Assembly (NCBI RefSeq): GCF_040218065.1
Contig: NZ_JAVJQE010000012.1
Location: forward strand, 51,673 to 115,672
Direction of reading: 5' to 3'
DNA: 64,000 nt
Source: Marivibrio sp040218065
GTDB lineage: Bacteria; Pseudomonadota; Alphaproteobacteria; UBA8366; Aestuariispiraceae
Shown here: positions 52,855 to 62,016 of the stretch, piece after piece
Layout of the letters: every line of letters starts with the position of its first letter
How positions within the stretch are numbered: position 1 is the first letter of the stretch
Notes under the pieces: generated by a model
Told to the model about the DNA's origin: nothing
Database searches by the model: none
Seen by the model: only the letters and a program-made list of their open reading frames with translations
Program-made: the position numbers and the translations under genes

Positions 52855-54708
52855 ATGAATGATTTGCTCGGACGCTTCGTCAGCCGGCGCCGCCAGGGCG
52901 GCCGGCGGCCGGACGGGGCGCCGCGCGCGGCGATAGGCCCGGCGGCCGCCGGCGCTCTGTTGACGCTCATCGTCGTTGCGGCCGGGGCGTTCGCCTCTTT
53001 CCTGATCGCAGCCGAGATGGACGATACCGCTCGCGCCGCCTGGCGCGATCAGGCGGCGGTCGAGGCCGCGCGCCTCACCGAGTTCACCACCTTGTCCTTG
53101 GCCCAGGCGGAAGCCGGCTTGCGCGTCGTCGCCGGCGGTTTCAGCCCGGAGCGGGTCCTGCCGTCCGAGCGCTTTCAGCGGGAGGCGCGTCGAATTCTCT
53201 ATCGCTATCGGTCGGTGCGCTTCGAGAGCGTGGCGGTCGCGCGCCGGTTCGCCGCCGGCGCGCGCGCGAAGGCCGAGGCGGCGCTCAGCCGTGCGCTTTC
53301 GCCGATCGGATTGCCGGCTGCTGAAGGACGCGACCCGGATCTGGACGGCTATGCGGTGACGATGACGCTCTACCGCGACGACCTGCTGCCGGTCGGGTCC
53401 GATCTCGCCAGCCACTCGGCGTTGGCGCGCGCGGCCGACGCGGCCTATCTGGCGCCGGGCCAGGTCGCGCTGAGCTCGGCCTTCGAGGGCCGGGCCGAGC
53501 GGGGGCGTCCGGAGCGGTTGGCCGCCTTCGCCGCGCGGGTGGAAAACGGCGAAGCGTCGTCCGTGCTGATCGGCGTCTTCGACATCGGCGCCTTCCTGCG
53601 CGAGGTGCTGGCGACCGCCGCGCCGGATGGGTTGGTCCTGCGGTTGAGCGAGCAGGCGCGCGGGCCGGACGGGGGCGAGCGGACGACCGCTTTGATCGGC
53701 GGCTCGGCCCCGCCGCCGGACACTGCGGCCACCTTCACGCACGTCCAGCCTTTTGGGGAGACCACATGGCGTTTTCAGTGGGACCTGTTGCCGGCCTATC
53801 AGGGCGGTCCGGGTCTGGATCTCGGGCGCGCCGTGCGATTCGGCGGGCCGCTCGTCTTCGCGCTGATTGCGCTCTCGCTCGGCCTGATGCTGTTCACCAA
53901 CCGTCAAGTGGCCGAGCGGGTCCGAGTGCGCACGCAAGAACTCGCCCGCGCGCTTGAAGCCGCGGAGGTCGCCAATCGCACGAAGTCCGAGTTTCTCGCC
54001 AATATGAGCCACGAGCTGCGCACGCCGCTTAACGCCGTGATCGGCTTTTCCGAGGTGCTGGAGCAGGAACTCGCCCGACGCGCCGACGCGGGCGAGTTCG
54101 TCGACTACGCCCACGACATCAAAGTCAGCGGCCGCCATCTCTTGTCGCTCATCAACGACATCCTCGACCTGTCGAAGGCGGAGGCGGGGCGGCTCGAGTT
54201 GAACGAGAGCCCGGCGCAGATCCGGACCGTGATCGACGGCGCGGTGCGTCTGGTGCGCGAGCGCGCGCACACAGCCGGCCTGACGCTGGAGGTGAAAGCG
54301 GCCGAGGGCCTGCCGCTGTTGCTGTGCGACGAAAGGCGGGTGAAGCAAATTCTACTGAATCTCCTTTCGAACGCGATCAAGTTCACCGATCGGGGCGGTT
54401 TGATCTCGCTTGCGGCGACGCGTGCGGAGAACGGCGATCTGATCCTTACCGTCCGCGACACCGGGCGCGGCATGACGGCCGAAGAGATACCCGTCGCCTT
54501 GTCGAAGTTCGGTCAACTGGATCGGACGCACGCCCGGCGCGCCGACGGCACCGGGTTGGGATTGCCTTTGGCCGTCAATCTGCTGGAACTGCACGGCGGG
54601 CGGCTTTCGATCGACAGCGCGCCGGGCGTCGGAACCAGCGTCCACGCCGTCTTTCCCGCCAGTCGTCTGGGCGCCGTCGAGGCGATGTTCCACCGGCGCG
54701 AGGGTTAA
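52855..54708 (+). CDS. membrane-bound sensor histidine kinase
   Basis: A 617-residue kinase. Two transmembrane helices (near residues 30-55 and 335-355) enclose a periplasmic sensor of about 280 residues that resembles CHASE-type domains. The catalytic half has the H-box SEFLANMSHELRTPLNAVIGFSEVL, N-box LLSNAIKFTDRGG, G1 VRDTGRGM and G2 GTGLGLPLAVNLLELHGG. No receiver domain follows, and no response-regulator gene lies nearby, so it is an orphan kinase in this window. I start at the ATG at 52855, just before the membrane anchor. Confidence 0.93.
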   Translation: MNDLLGRFVSRRRQGGRRPDGAPRAAIGPAAAGALLTLIVVAAGAFASFLIAAEMDDTARAAWRDQAAVEAARLTEFTTLSLAQAEAGLRVVAGGFSPERVLPSERFQREARRILYRYRSVRFESVAVARRFAAGARAKAEAALSRALSPIGLPAAEGRDPDLDGYAVTMTLYRDDLLPVGSDLASHSALARAADAAYLAPGQVALSSAFEGRAERGRPERLAAFAARVENGEASSVLIGVFDIGAFLREVLATAAPDGLVLRLSEQARGPDGGERTTALIGGSAPPPDTAATFTHVQPFGETTWRFQWDLLPAYQGGPGLDLGRAVRFGGPLVFALIALSLGLMLFTNRQVAERVRVRTQELARALEAAEVANRTKSEFLANMSHELRTPLNAVIGFSEVLEQELARRADAGEFVDYAHDIKVSGRHLLSLINDILDLSKAEAGRLELNESPAQIRTVIDGAVRLVRERAHTAGLTLEVKAAEGLPLLLCDERRVKQILLNLLSNAIKFTDRGGLISLAATRAENGDLILTVRDTGRGMTAEEIPVALSKFGQLDRTHARRADGTGLGLPLAVNLLELHGGRLSIDSAPGVGTSVHAVFPASRLGAVEAMFHRREG

Positions 54709-54800
54709 ACGAACGCGCCTTCCCCTCGGGCCTTTCGACCCCTATATAGACGAGAGTTTTTCGCATTTGCGAAATGCGGCGAAGGGGATGCAGGCGCGCC

Positions 54801-55619
54801 ATGAAGCACGATCCGCAGACCAATGCGCCGGCCGGCGGCTCGGACGGCGGCGACGGCAAAGGCCATCACGGCCGCGGCCTGCTGGCCCGGCTGCGCGGCT
54901 ATTTTCTGGCCGGCGTGCTGGTCACCGCGCCGATCGGGATCACCGCCGCGCTGGCTTGGTGGCTGGTGGAGCTGATCGACAGCCAGGTCGTCCCGCTGAT
55001 CCCCGCCCGCTGGAATCCCGACACCTACTTCCGGGAGTATCTGGGCGTCGAATTCGGTCTGCCGGGCCTCGGACTCGTGGTGCTGGTCGTCGCGATCACG
55101 CTGATCGGCTTCCTGGCGGCCGGTCTGGTCGGGCGCTGGGTGTTCGGCATGGGCGAGAAACTGCTCGACCGCATGCCGATCATCCGCAGCTTTTACAAGC
55201 TGACCAAGCAGATTTTCGAGACCGTGCTGCGCAACCAGTCCGACGCCTTTCGCCAGGCTGTGCTGGTGGAGTATCCGCGCCGCGGGCTTTGGGCCGTCGC
55301 CTTCTTGACCGCCTCCACCAAGGGGGAGATCCGCGAGAAGCTGGCCAAGGACCACGTCAACGTCTTCCTGCCGACGACGCCCAACCCGACGTCCGGGTTC
55401 CTCCTCTTCGTGCCGAGCGACGAGGTTGTGATCCTCGACATGCCGGTTGAGGACGCGGTGAAGCTGGTGATCTCCGCCGGCATCGTCACCCCGCCGCGCC
55501 AAAGCCCCGCCGAGCCGGACCTGGGCCTGCCCGAGCCGGAGGAGGCGCGCACGCCCGCCGCCACGCGCGATGCGATCGGAAAAGCGCTGGCCGACCGGGG
55601 CAGCCGCGAGGACGCCTGA
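54801..55619 (+). CDS. DUF502 family membrane protein
   Basis: A 272-residue protein of the DUF502 family. Two hydrophobic helices (GYFLAGVLVTAPIGITAALAWWLV and GLVVLVVAITLIGFLAAGLV) are followed by LLDRMPIIRSFYKLTKQIFETV. A soluble domain has the family block NVFLPTTPNPTSGFLLFVPSDEVVILDMPVEDAVKLVISAGIV. The tail is acidic and variable. Function is not established. The ATG at 54801 lies after a more distant upstream TTG that is less likely. It converges with recG, with a 31-bp gap. Confidence 0.9.
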   Translation: MKHDPQTNAPAGGSDGGDGKGHHGRGLLARLRGYFLAGVLVTAPIGITAALAWWLVELIDSQVVPLIPARWNPDTYFREYLGVEFGLPGLGLVVLVVAITLIGFLAAGLVGRWVFGMGEKLLDRMPIIRSFYKLTKQIFETVLRNQSDAFRQAVLVEYPRRGLWAVAFLTASTKGEIREKLAKDHVNVFLPTTPNPTSGFLLFVPSDEVVILDMPVEDAVKLVISAGIVTPPRQSPAEPDLGLPEPEEARTPAATRDAIGKALADRGSREDA

Positions 55620-55650
55620 GGCGCCGGCGTCGCGCCCGGCCTGCGCACGC

Positions 55651-57735
55651 TCAGCCTGAGCGCAGGGTCGCGATCGCTGCGTCCCGTTCGAACAGATAAA
55701 GCAAGGTGCGCAGGCGCCGCCCGCGCTCGCCCTCCAACTCCGGATCGCGTTCCAAAATCAGGCGGGAATCGTCGTGCGCGACCGCCATCAGCTCGCCGTG
55801 CAGCGCGATGTCGGCCAGGCGAAAGACGGGCAGGCCGCTTTGCCGCGATCCCAGGATTTCGCCGGCGCCGCGCAATTCCAGGTCCTTCTCTGCGATGACG
55901 AAGCCGTCTTCGGTCTCGGCCAGCGTCTTCAGACGTTCGCGGGCGGTCTCCGTCATCTGCTCGGAGCGCAGCAGGATGCAGGTGGACGCCTTGTCGCCGC
56001 GCCCGATGCGTCCGCGCAGCTGATGCAGCTGGGCGAGGCCGAAACGCTCCGCATGTTCGATCACCATGACGGTGGCTTCCGGCACGTTGACGCCGACCTC
56101 TATCACCGTGGTCGCGACCAGGATCTGCGCCGTCCCGTCGGCGAAGCGCGCCATGGCGGCGTCCTTGTCCGGACCCTTCATGCGGCCGTGGACGAGGGCG
56201 GTCTTCTCGTCCCCGAAGCGCGCCCGCAGGTCGGCGTAGCGCGCCTCGGCGGCGGCCATGTCGCTGGTTTCCGATTCCTCGACCAACGGGCAGACCCAGT
56301 AGATCTTGGCGCCCTCGCGCATCTGACGCTCGATTCCGGCGACCACCTCCTCGACCCGCGGGGCGGCGACCACGACGGTCTTCACCGGTTTGCGACCCGG
56401 CGGCTTGTCGGTGAGGCGCGAGCTGTCCAGGTCGCCATAGGCCGACATCATCAGCGTGCGCGGGATCGGCGTCGCCGTCATCACCAGCATGTCGACCGCC
56501 TTGCCCTTGGCCGCTAGGTTGAGGCGCTGGTGCACGCCGAAGCGATGCTGCTCGTCCACAACCGCCAACATCAGGCGGTGGAAGATCACCTCCTCCTGAA
56601 ACAGCGCGTGGGTGCCGACGATCAACTGGATCTCGCCGCGCGCCAACTGCTCCAGCAGCGCGGCCCGGCCCTTGCCCTTGTCGCGGCCGGTCAGCACGGC
56701 CGCCTTGACGCCGGCGGCGTCGGCCAGCGGCTTGATTGTCTCGAAATGCTGGCGGGCCAGGATTTCCGTCGGGGCCATCAAGGCCGCTTGTCCGCCGCAT
56801 TCGATGACGTTCAGCATCGCCATCAGGGCGACCACCGTCTTGCCGCTGCCGACGTCGCCCTGCAGCAGGCGCAGCATGCGGGTCTCGGCCGCCATGTCGG
56901 CGCCGATCTCCTGCAACGCCTGGATTTGGCTGCCGGTCAGCTCGAAGGGCAGGGCGGAGAGGGCCTTTTTGCGCAGGCGCTTGTCGCCCTGGACCGATCG
57001 CCCGCTTTGCCGCTTCGCCCGCCGGCGCATGATGGCCAGCGCCAATTGGTTCGCCAGCAGCTCGTCATAGGCGAGCCGCTTGCGCGCCGGCGAGAGCGGC
57101 GACAGCGCGCCCTCGCTCGACGGCGCGTGCGCCGTCTCCAAGGCCTCGCGCCATCCGGGCCAGCGCTCGCGGTCCAGATAGGCGGGGTCCAGCCATTCCG
57201 GCAGGTCCGGGGCGAGATCCAGGGCCTGACGCACATGCTTGTGGATCACCTTGGGCGTCAGGCCGGCGGTCAGCGGATAAATCGGCTCGATCCGCGGGAT
57301 CTCGTCGCGCTTGTCGGCGGGGACGATGTAGTCAGGATGGACGATCTGCTTGCGGCTCCCGTAGGTTTCCACCCGCCCGCTCACCGCGACGCGCTCGCCC
57401 TCCGGCAGGACGCTGCCGACATAGCGCTTGTCGGCGTGGAAGAAGACGAGCGTCACGAACCCCGTCTCGTCGCGCAGCAGCACGCGGTAGGGCCGCTTGC
57501 GGTCCGCCGGGGGCTCGTGCTTGTCGACGATCGCGCTCAGCGTCGCGATCCGGTCGGGAAGCGCGGCCTGGACGCTCTCGACCTCGCCGCGGTCGATCAC
57601 CTCGCGCGGGAGATGCCACAGCAGATCCACCACCTTCGGACCCGCCGCCTTCTCCAGCAACGCCGCGATCCGCGCGCCGACGCCCTTCAGCGCGGTCACG
57701 GGCGTGAACAGGGGAAAGAGGATTTCGGGACGCAT
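55651..57735 (-). CDS. recG: ATP-dependent DNA helicase RecG
   Basis: RecG remodels stalled replication forks and Holliday junctions. The 694-residue protein has the N-terminal wedge/OB domain (LLWHLPREVIDRGEVESV... RVLLRDETGFVTLVFFHA). Helicase motif I is LLQGDVGSGKTVVALMAML, motif II VVDEQHRFGVHQR, motif III MTATPIPRTLMM. Motifs V/VI include TVIEVGVNVPEATVMVIEHAERFGLAQLHQLRGRIGRG. The length is close to other RecGs. It is divergent from sdhE-mfd and convergent with the DUF502 gene. Confidence 0.97.
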   Translation of the reverse strand: MRPEILFPLFTPVTALKGVGARIAALLEKAAGPKVVDLLWHLPREVIDRGEVESVQAALPDRIATLSAIVDKHEPPADRKRPYRVLLRDETGFVTLVFFHADKRYVGSVLPEGERVAVSGRVETYGSRKQIVHPDYIVPADKRDEIPRIEPIYPLTAGLTPKVIHKHVRQALDLAPDLPEWLDPAYLDRERWPGWREALETAHAPSSEGALSPLSPARKRLAYDELLANQLALAIMRRRAKRQSGRSVQGDKRLRKKALSALPFELTGSQIQALQEIGADMAAETRMLRLLQGDVGSGKTVVALMAMLNVIECGGQAALMAPTEILARQHFETIKPLADAAGVKAAVLTGRDKGKGRAALLEQLARGEIQLIVGTHALFQEEVIFHRLMLAVVDEQHRFGVHQRLNLAAKGKAVDMLVMTATPIPRTLMMSAYGDLDSSRLTDKPPGRKPVKTVVVAAPRVEEVVAGIERQMREGAKIYWVCPLVEESETSDMAAAEARYADLRARFGDEKTALVHGRMKGPDKDAAMARFADGTAQILVATTVIEVGVNVPEATVMVIEHAERFGLAQLHQLRGRIGRGDKASTCILLRSEQMTETARERLKTLAETEDGFVIAEKDLELRGAGEILGSRQSGLPVFRLADIALHGELMAVAHDDSRLILERDPELEGERGRRLRTLLYLFERDAAIATLRSG

Positions 57736-57981
57736 GACGGGCGGCGCTCACGCTTGGCTGGACGGCGTCCAACCTAGCGCCCCGGCTTCGGCGGCGACAA
57801 GGGCGGCGGTCGGGCCGGAACGGGTCCGGGGCGCCGAAAGGGCGGCGGGCGAGGTCCGGCAAACGGCGTCACCCCGGCCTTGCGCAAGGAGGACGGCGTC
57901 CGCCGGTTTACCTGACCGCCCCCCGGCGCTATATCCCCTCGCGCGCGATCAAAGCGGACGGGAAGCAAGGACGGCGGAGCG

Positions 57982-58272
57982 ATGGATCCGGTGAACGACA
58001 ATAGCGCGGGCGAGCGCGGCGCGCGGGTGCGCAAGCTGATGTTCCGCGCCTGGCATCGCGGCACCAAGGAGATGGACATTCTCCTCGGCGGCTTCGCCCA
58101 GGCCCGAATCGAGGGAATGAGCGATGCGGAGCTCGACGCCTTCGAGGCGCTGCTGCACATCCCGGACCAAGATTTCTACAACATGCTGGTCAAGGACGGG
58201 CCGATCCCGCCGGTCTACGACACGCCGATGATGCGCGAGATCGTCGATTACGCCGAAAGCCGCTTCTCCTGA
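57982..58272 (+). CDS. sdhE: FAD assembly factor SdhE (succinate dehydrogenase assembly factor 2 family)
   Basis: A 96-residue protein that promotes covalent FAD attachment to the succinate dehydrogenase flavoprotein. The hallmark RGTKEMD motif (RGxxE) lies in LMFRAWHRGTKEMDILLGGFA, and LHIPDQDFYNML follows, as in the YgfY/Sdh5 family. Its tail ends 29 bp before mfd on the same strand, so the two are probably cotranscribed. The recG-sdhE-mfd arrangement recurs in alphaproteobacteria from memory. Confidence 0.94.
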   Translation: MDPVNDNSAGERGARVRKLMFRAWHRGTKEMDILLGGFAQARIEGMSDAELDAFEALLHIPDQDFYNMLVKDGPIPPVYDTPMMREIVDYAESRFS

Positions 58273-58301
58273 CCGCCTCCGTTCAAGAGACCGCCTCTCC
58301 C

Positions 58302-61300
58302 ATGACCGATTTGCGCGCCCTTTTCGCCCGGCCGGGCCGCGGCGTCGTCGCCGGCGCGCCGGAAGGCGCCGACGCGCTGGCGATCCTGCACGCCGCGCGC
58401 GCGGCCGGCCGCGCCTGTCTGTTCGTGGCCCGCGACGAAGGCCGCATGGCGGCGACGGCGGAGGTGCTGCGCTTCCTCGATCCCGAGGCGTCGGTGATCG
58501 AGGTCCCGGCCTGGGACTGTCTGCCCTACGACCGCGTGTCGCCCAACAGCCACTCGGTGGCGCGCCGCCTGGAGGCGCTGACCCGGCTCGCCGCCGAGGG
58601 GGCGGACGCGCGCACGATCGTGCTGACCACCGTTGCCGCGGCGACCCAACGCCTGCTCGCCCGCGACCGGCTGGCCGACGCGGCGCTGGTCCTCAAACCG
58701 GGCGACGACGCCTCGATGGAGACGCTGACGGCCTTCTTCGCGCGCAACGGCTATCGCCGGGCGGACACTGTGCGCGAGCCGGGGGAATTCGCGGTGCGCG
58801 GCGGCATCCTGGACGTCTTCCCGCCCGGGGAGCCCGAGCCCCTGCGCCTCGACTTCTTCGGCGACGAGCTGGAGACCGTGCGCCGCTTCGACGCGATGAG
58901 CCAACGCTCGACCGGCGAGGCCGAGCGCTTGAGTCTAAAGCCGGTTTCCGAGGTGATGATGGAAGGCGACAGCATCGATCGCTTCCGTCAGAACTATCGA
59001 CAATTGTTCGGCGGCTCGACCGAGGGCGATCCGCTGTTCGAGGCGGTGAGCGAGGGCCGGCGCCCGCCGGGCGTCGAACACTGGTTGCCGCTGTTTCACG
59101 AACGGCTCGAGACCCTGTTCGACTACCTGCCCGACGGCGCGCCGGTTCTGCTCGACCACCAGGCCGACGAGGCGGTGGAAGCGCGCCTTGAGATGGTGCG
59201 CGACCACTACGCCGCCCGGCGCGAGGATCTGGAGATCGCCCAGAAGCGGAAGGACGCCGACGCGCCGCCGCTCTACAAGCCCCTGCCGCCGGAGAAGCTC
59301 TACCTGACCGATCAGGAATGGGGCCAGGCGTTGGACGCCCGCGCGCACGCGCACCTCACCCCCTTCGCAGCCGACGCGGACCTGACGGCGAGTCCGGAGA
59401 CCGGCGAGATCATCGATTTCGGGGCGCATCGGATGGTCGATTTCGCGGCCGCCCGCACTGATCCGCACGTCAACCTCTACGAAGCGGTGGCGGAGCGCGT
59501 ACGCCGCCAGACGGGCAAGCCGACGCTGATCGCCGCGGCCAGCGAGGGCTCGCGCGAACGCCTGAAGCTGCTGCTCGGCGAGGCGGGGCTCGGCGATCTT
59601 CCCGGCGTGTCGCGCTGGTCGGAGGCGTTGGAGCGGCCGCCCGGCCGGGCGTCGATCGCGGCGCTCAACATCGAGCGCGGCTTCGAGACCGACGCGATCC
59701 AGGTCCTGACCGAAAGCGACATCCTGGGCGAGCGCATGGCGCGCCCCGCGCGGCGCCGGCGCAAGGGGGAGGAGTTCATCACCGAACTCTCCGCCATCGA
59801 GATCGGCGACGTCGTCGTCCACGTCGACCACGGGATCGGACGCTATGACGGGCTGGAGACGCTGACCGTCGACCGCGCGCCGCACGACTGCCTGCGCCTG
59901 ATTTATCACGGCGGGGACAAGCTGTACCTGCCGGTCGAGAACCTGGAGGTCCTGACCAAATACGGCTCCGAGGAGTCGGAGGTGCAGCTCGACCGTCTCG
60001 GCGGGGCGGCGTGGCAGGCGCGCAAGGCCAAGATCAAGGAGCGGGTGCGCGAGATGGCGGACCAGCTCCTCAAGGTGGCCGCCGCGCGGGAGCTCAAGAA
60101 GGGCGACCGGCTGCTGCCGACCGAAGGCGCCTATGACGAGTTCGTGGCGCGCTTCCCTTATTCGGAGACCGACGATCAACTGCGCGCGATCGAAGATGTG
60201 GCGGAGGACCTGCAGTCCGGCCGCCCGATGGATCGCCTGATTTGCGGCGATGTCGGTTTCGGCAAGACCGAGGTGGCGTTGCGCGCGGCCTTCCTGGCGG
60301 TGATGAACGGCTTTCAGGTCGCGGTCGTGGTGCCGACGACGCTGCTGGCGCGTCAGCACTTCAAGCTGTTCAAGGAGCGTTTCGAGGGGCTGCCGGTCAA
60401 GATCGGCCAGCTCTCGCGTCTCGCCTCAACCAAGGACGCCGCCGCGACCAAGACGGGCCTGAAGGACGGCACGGTCGACATCGTCGTGGGCACCCACGCG
60501 GTGCTGTCCAAGGCGGTTGAGTTCCGCGAGTTGGGCCTGATGATCGTCGACGAGGAGCAGCATTTCGGCGTCGCCCAAAAGGAGCGCTTGAAGCAGCTGC
60601 GCGCCAACGTCCACGTGCTGACGCTGACCGCCACGCCGATCCCGCGCACGCTTCAGATGGCGCTGGCCGGCGTGCGCGACATGTCGATCATTGCGACCCC
60701 GCCGGTCGACCGGCTGGCGGTGCGCACCTTCGTACTGCCCTACGATCCGATGGTGCTGCGCGAGGCGATCCGGCGCGAGCGCTTCCGCGGCGGCCAGATC
60801 TTTTACGTCTGCCCGCGCGTCGCCGACCTCGACCGGGTGCGCGAGCGGCTGCGCGAGCTCGCCCCCGACGCCGGGGTCGCCATGGCGCACGGCAAGATGA
60901 GCGCCAGCGAGCTCGAGGCCGTCATGGGCGACTTCATCGACGGCAAGTACGACGTGCTTCTCTCCACCAACATCGTCGAGAGCGGCCTCGACATCCCGAA
61001 CGCCAACACGATGATCGTCCACCGCGCGGACATGTTCGGCCTCGCGCAGCTCTATCAGCTGCGCGGGCGCATCGGGCGCGGCAAGCAGCGCGCCTATTGC
61101 TACCTGACGCTGCCGCCGGGCCGGCTCCTTAGCGAGACGGCGAAGAAGCGGCTCGACGTCATGCAGACGCTGGACGGGCTCGGCGCCGGTTTCACGCTGG
61201 CGAGCCACGATCTCGACATCCGCGGCGCGGGCAACCTGCTCGGCGACGAGCAGTCGGGCCAGGTACGCGAGGTCGGCGTCGAGATTTATCAGCGCATGTT

Positions 61301-61808
61301 GGAAGAGGCGGTCGCCGCCGCGCGCGACGAGGTGGCGGCCGAGGAGGTGGAGGAAACCTGGTCGCCCGCCATTACCATCGGCGCGCCGGTGCTGATCCCG
61401 GAGAAGTACGTCAGCGACCTGTCCGTGCGCCTCGGCCTCTATCGCCGGCTCTCTGCGCTGACCGACCGGCGGGAGATCGACGCCTTCGCGGTCGAACTCG
61501 TGGATCGCTTCGGTCCGCTGCCCGCCGAGGTGGAGAACCTGCTGCAGGTCGTCGCCATCAAGCAGGCCTGCAAACGCGCGCATGTGGAGAAGCTGGACGC
61601 CGGTCCGAAGGGCGCCGTCGTCGCCTTCCGCAACAACGACTTCCCCAACCCTCAGGGGCTGATCGGCTTCATCCAGAAGTTCGCAGGCTCGGCCAAGCTG
61701 CGCCCCGATCACAAGCTGGTCGTGATGCGCGATTGGGACGGCGAGGCCGACCGCCTCAAAGGCGCCCGCCAGCTCGCCGACCGCCTGTCGGAGATCGCGG
61801 CGGGGTAG
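58302..61808 (+). CDS. mfd: transcription-repair coupling factor Mfd
   Basis: Mfd removes RNA polymerase stalled at lesions and recruits UvrA. The 1168-residue length fits. In order: a UvrB-like N-terminal part (LFVARDEGRMAATAEVLRFL... VPAWDCLPYDRVSPN), the RNAP-interaction domain (VVVHVDHGIGRYDGLETLTV... LYLPVENLEVLTKYG) and the translocase. The translocase has Walker A DRLICGDVGFGKTEVALRAAF, DEEQHFGV, TATPIPRTLQMAL and TNIVESGLDIPNANTMIVHRADMFGLAQLYQLRGRIGRG. The C-terminal UvrA-contact domain (VRLGLYRRLSALTDRREIDAFAVELVDRFGPLP) closes it. The start ATG follows a spaced GAGAC. Confidence 0.97.
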   Translation: MTDLRALFARPGRGVVAGAPEGADALAILHAARAAGRACLFVARDEGRMAATAEVLRFLDPEASVIEVPAWDCLPYDRVSPNSHSVARRLEALTRLAAEGADARTIVLTTVAAATQRLLARDRLADAALVLKPGDDASMETLTAFFARNGYRRADTVREPGEFAVRGGILDVFPPGEPEPLRLDFFGDELETVRRFDAMSQRSTGEAERLSLKPVSEVMMEGDSIDRFRQNYRQLFGGSTEGDPLFEAVSEGRRPPGVEHWLPLFHERLETLFDYLPDGAPVLLDHQADEAVEARLEMVRDHYAARREDLEIAQKRKDADAPPLYKPLPPEKLYLTDQEWGQALDARAHAHLTPFAADADLTASPETGEIIDFGAHRMVDFAAARTDPHVNLYEAVAERVRRQTGKPTLIAAASEGSRERLKLLLGEAGLGDLPGVSRWSEALERPPGRASIAALNIERGFETDAIQVLTESDILGERMARPARRRRKGEEFITELSAIEIGDVVVHVDHGIGRYDGLETLTVDRAPHDCLRLIYHGGDKLYLPVENLEVLTKYGSEESEVQLDRLGGAAWQARKAKIKERVREMADQLLKVAAARELKKGDRLLPTEGAYDEFVARFPYSETDDQLRAIEDVAEDLQSGRPMDRLICGDVGFGKTEVALRAAFLAVMNGFQVAVVVPTTLLARQHFKLFKERFEGLPVKIGQLSRLASTKDAAATKTGLKDGTVDIVVGTHAVLSKAVEFRELGLMIVDEEQHFGVAQKERLKQLRANVHVLTLTATPIPRTLQMALAGVRDMSIIATPPVDRLAVRTFVLPYDPMVLREAIRRERFRGGQIFYVCPRVADLDRVRERLRELAPDAGVAMAHGKMSASELEAVMGDFIDGKYDVLLSTNIVESGLDIPNANTMIVHRADMFGLAQLYQLRGRIGRGKQRAYCYLTLPPGRLLSETAKKRLDVMQTLDGLGAGFTLASHDLDIRGAGNLLGDEQSGQVREVGVEIYQRMLEEAVAAARDEVAAEEVEETWSPAITIGAPVLIPEKYVSDLSVRLGLYRRLSALTDRREIDAFAVELVDRFGPLPAEVENLLQVVAIKQACKRAHVEKLDAGPKGAVVAFRNNDFPNPQGLIGFIQKFAGSAKLRPDHKLVVMRDWDGEADRLKGARQLADRLSEIAAG

Positions 61809-61949
61809 GGACCCGGTCCGACGGACCGGCTGATCGCACGGGCGGCGCCTGCCTCGGTTGGCCCGGAACAGGTCCGGGCCGACGAATTCAGCTCCCTCCG
61901 CTGCAGGCCCGTCCCCCCGAGCGCGTCGCGGGCGAACGGCGGCGCCGCC

Positions 61950-61978
61950 TTGAAGCGCTGGGCTTGCGCGGCTATAGC
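61950..61978 (+). promoter_or_regulatory. candidate eno promoter
   Basis: TTGAAG (61950-61955), a 17-bp spacer and TATAGC (61973-61978), about 38 bp upstream of the eno ATG. The intervening DNA after mfd (61809-61949) holds no gene. Confidence 0.5.
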
Positions 61979-62016
61979 AAGGGCCGCCCACCGATGCAGC
62001 CAGGAGAGACGCTTCC

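Noticed and set aside
58935..60359. 474-codon minus frame inside mfd
   Set aside because: Antisense shadow with His/Arg/Gln-rich composition; mfd motifs are complete on the plus strand.
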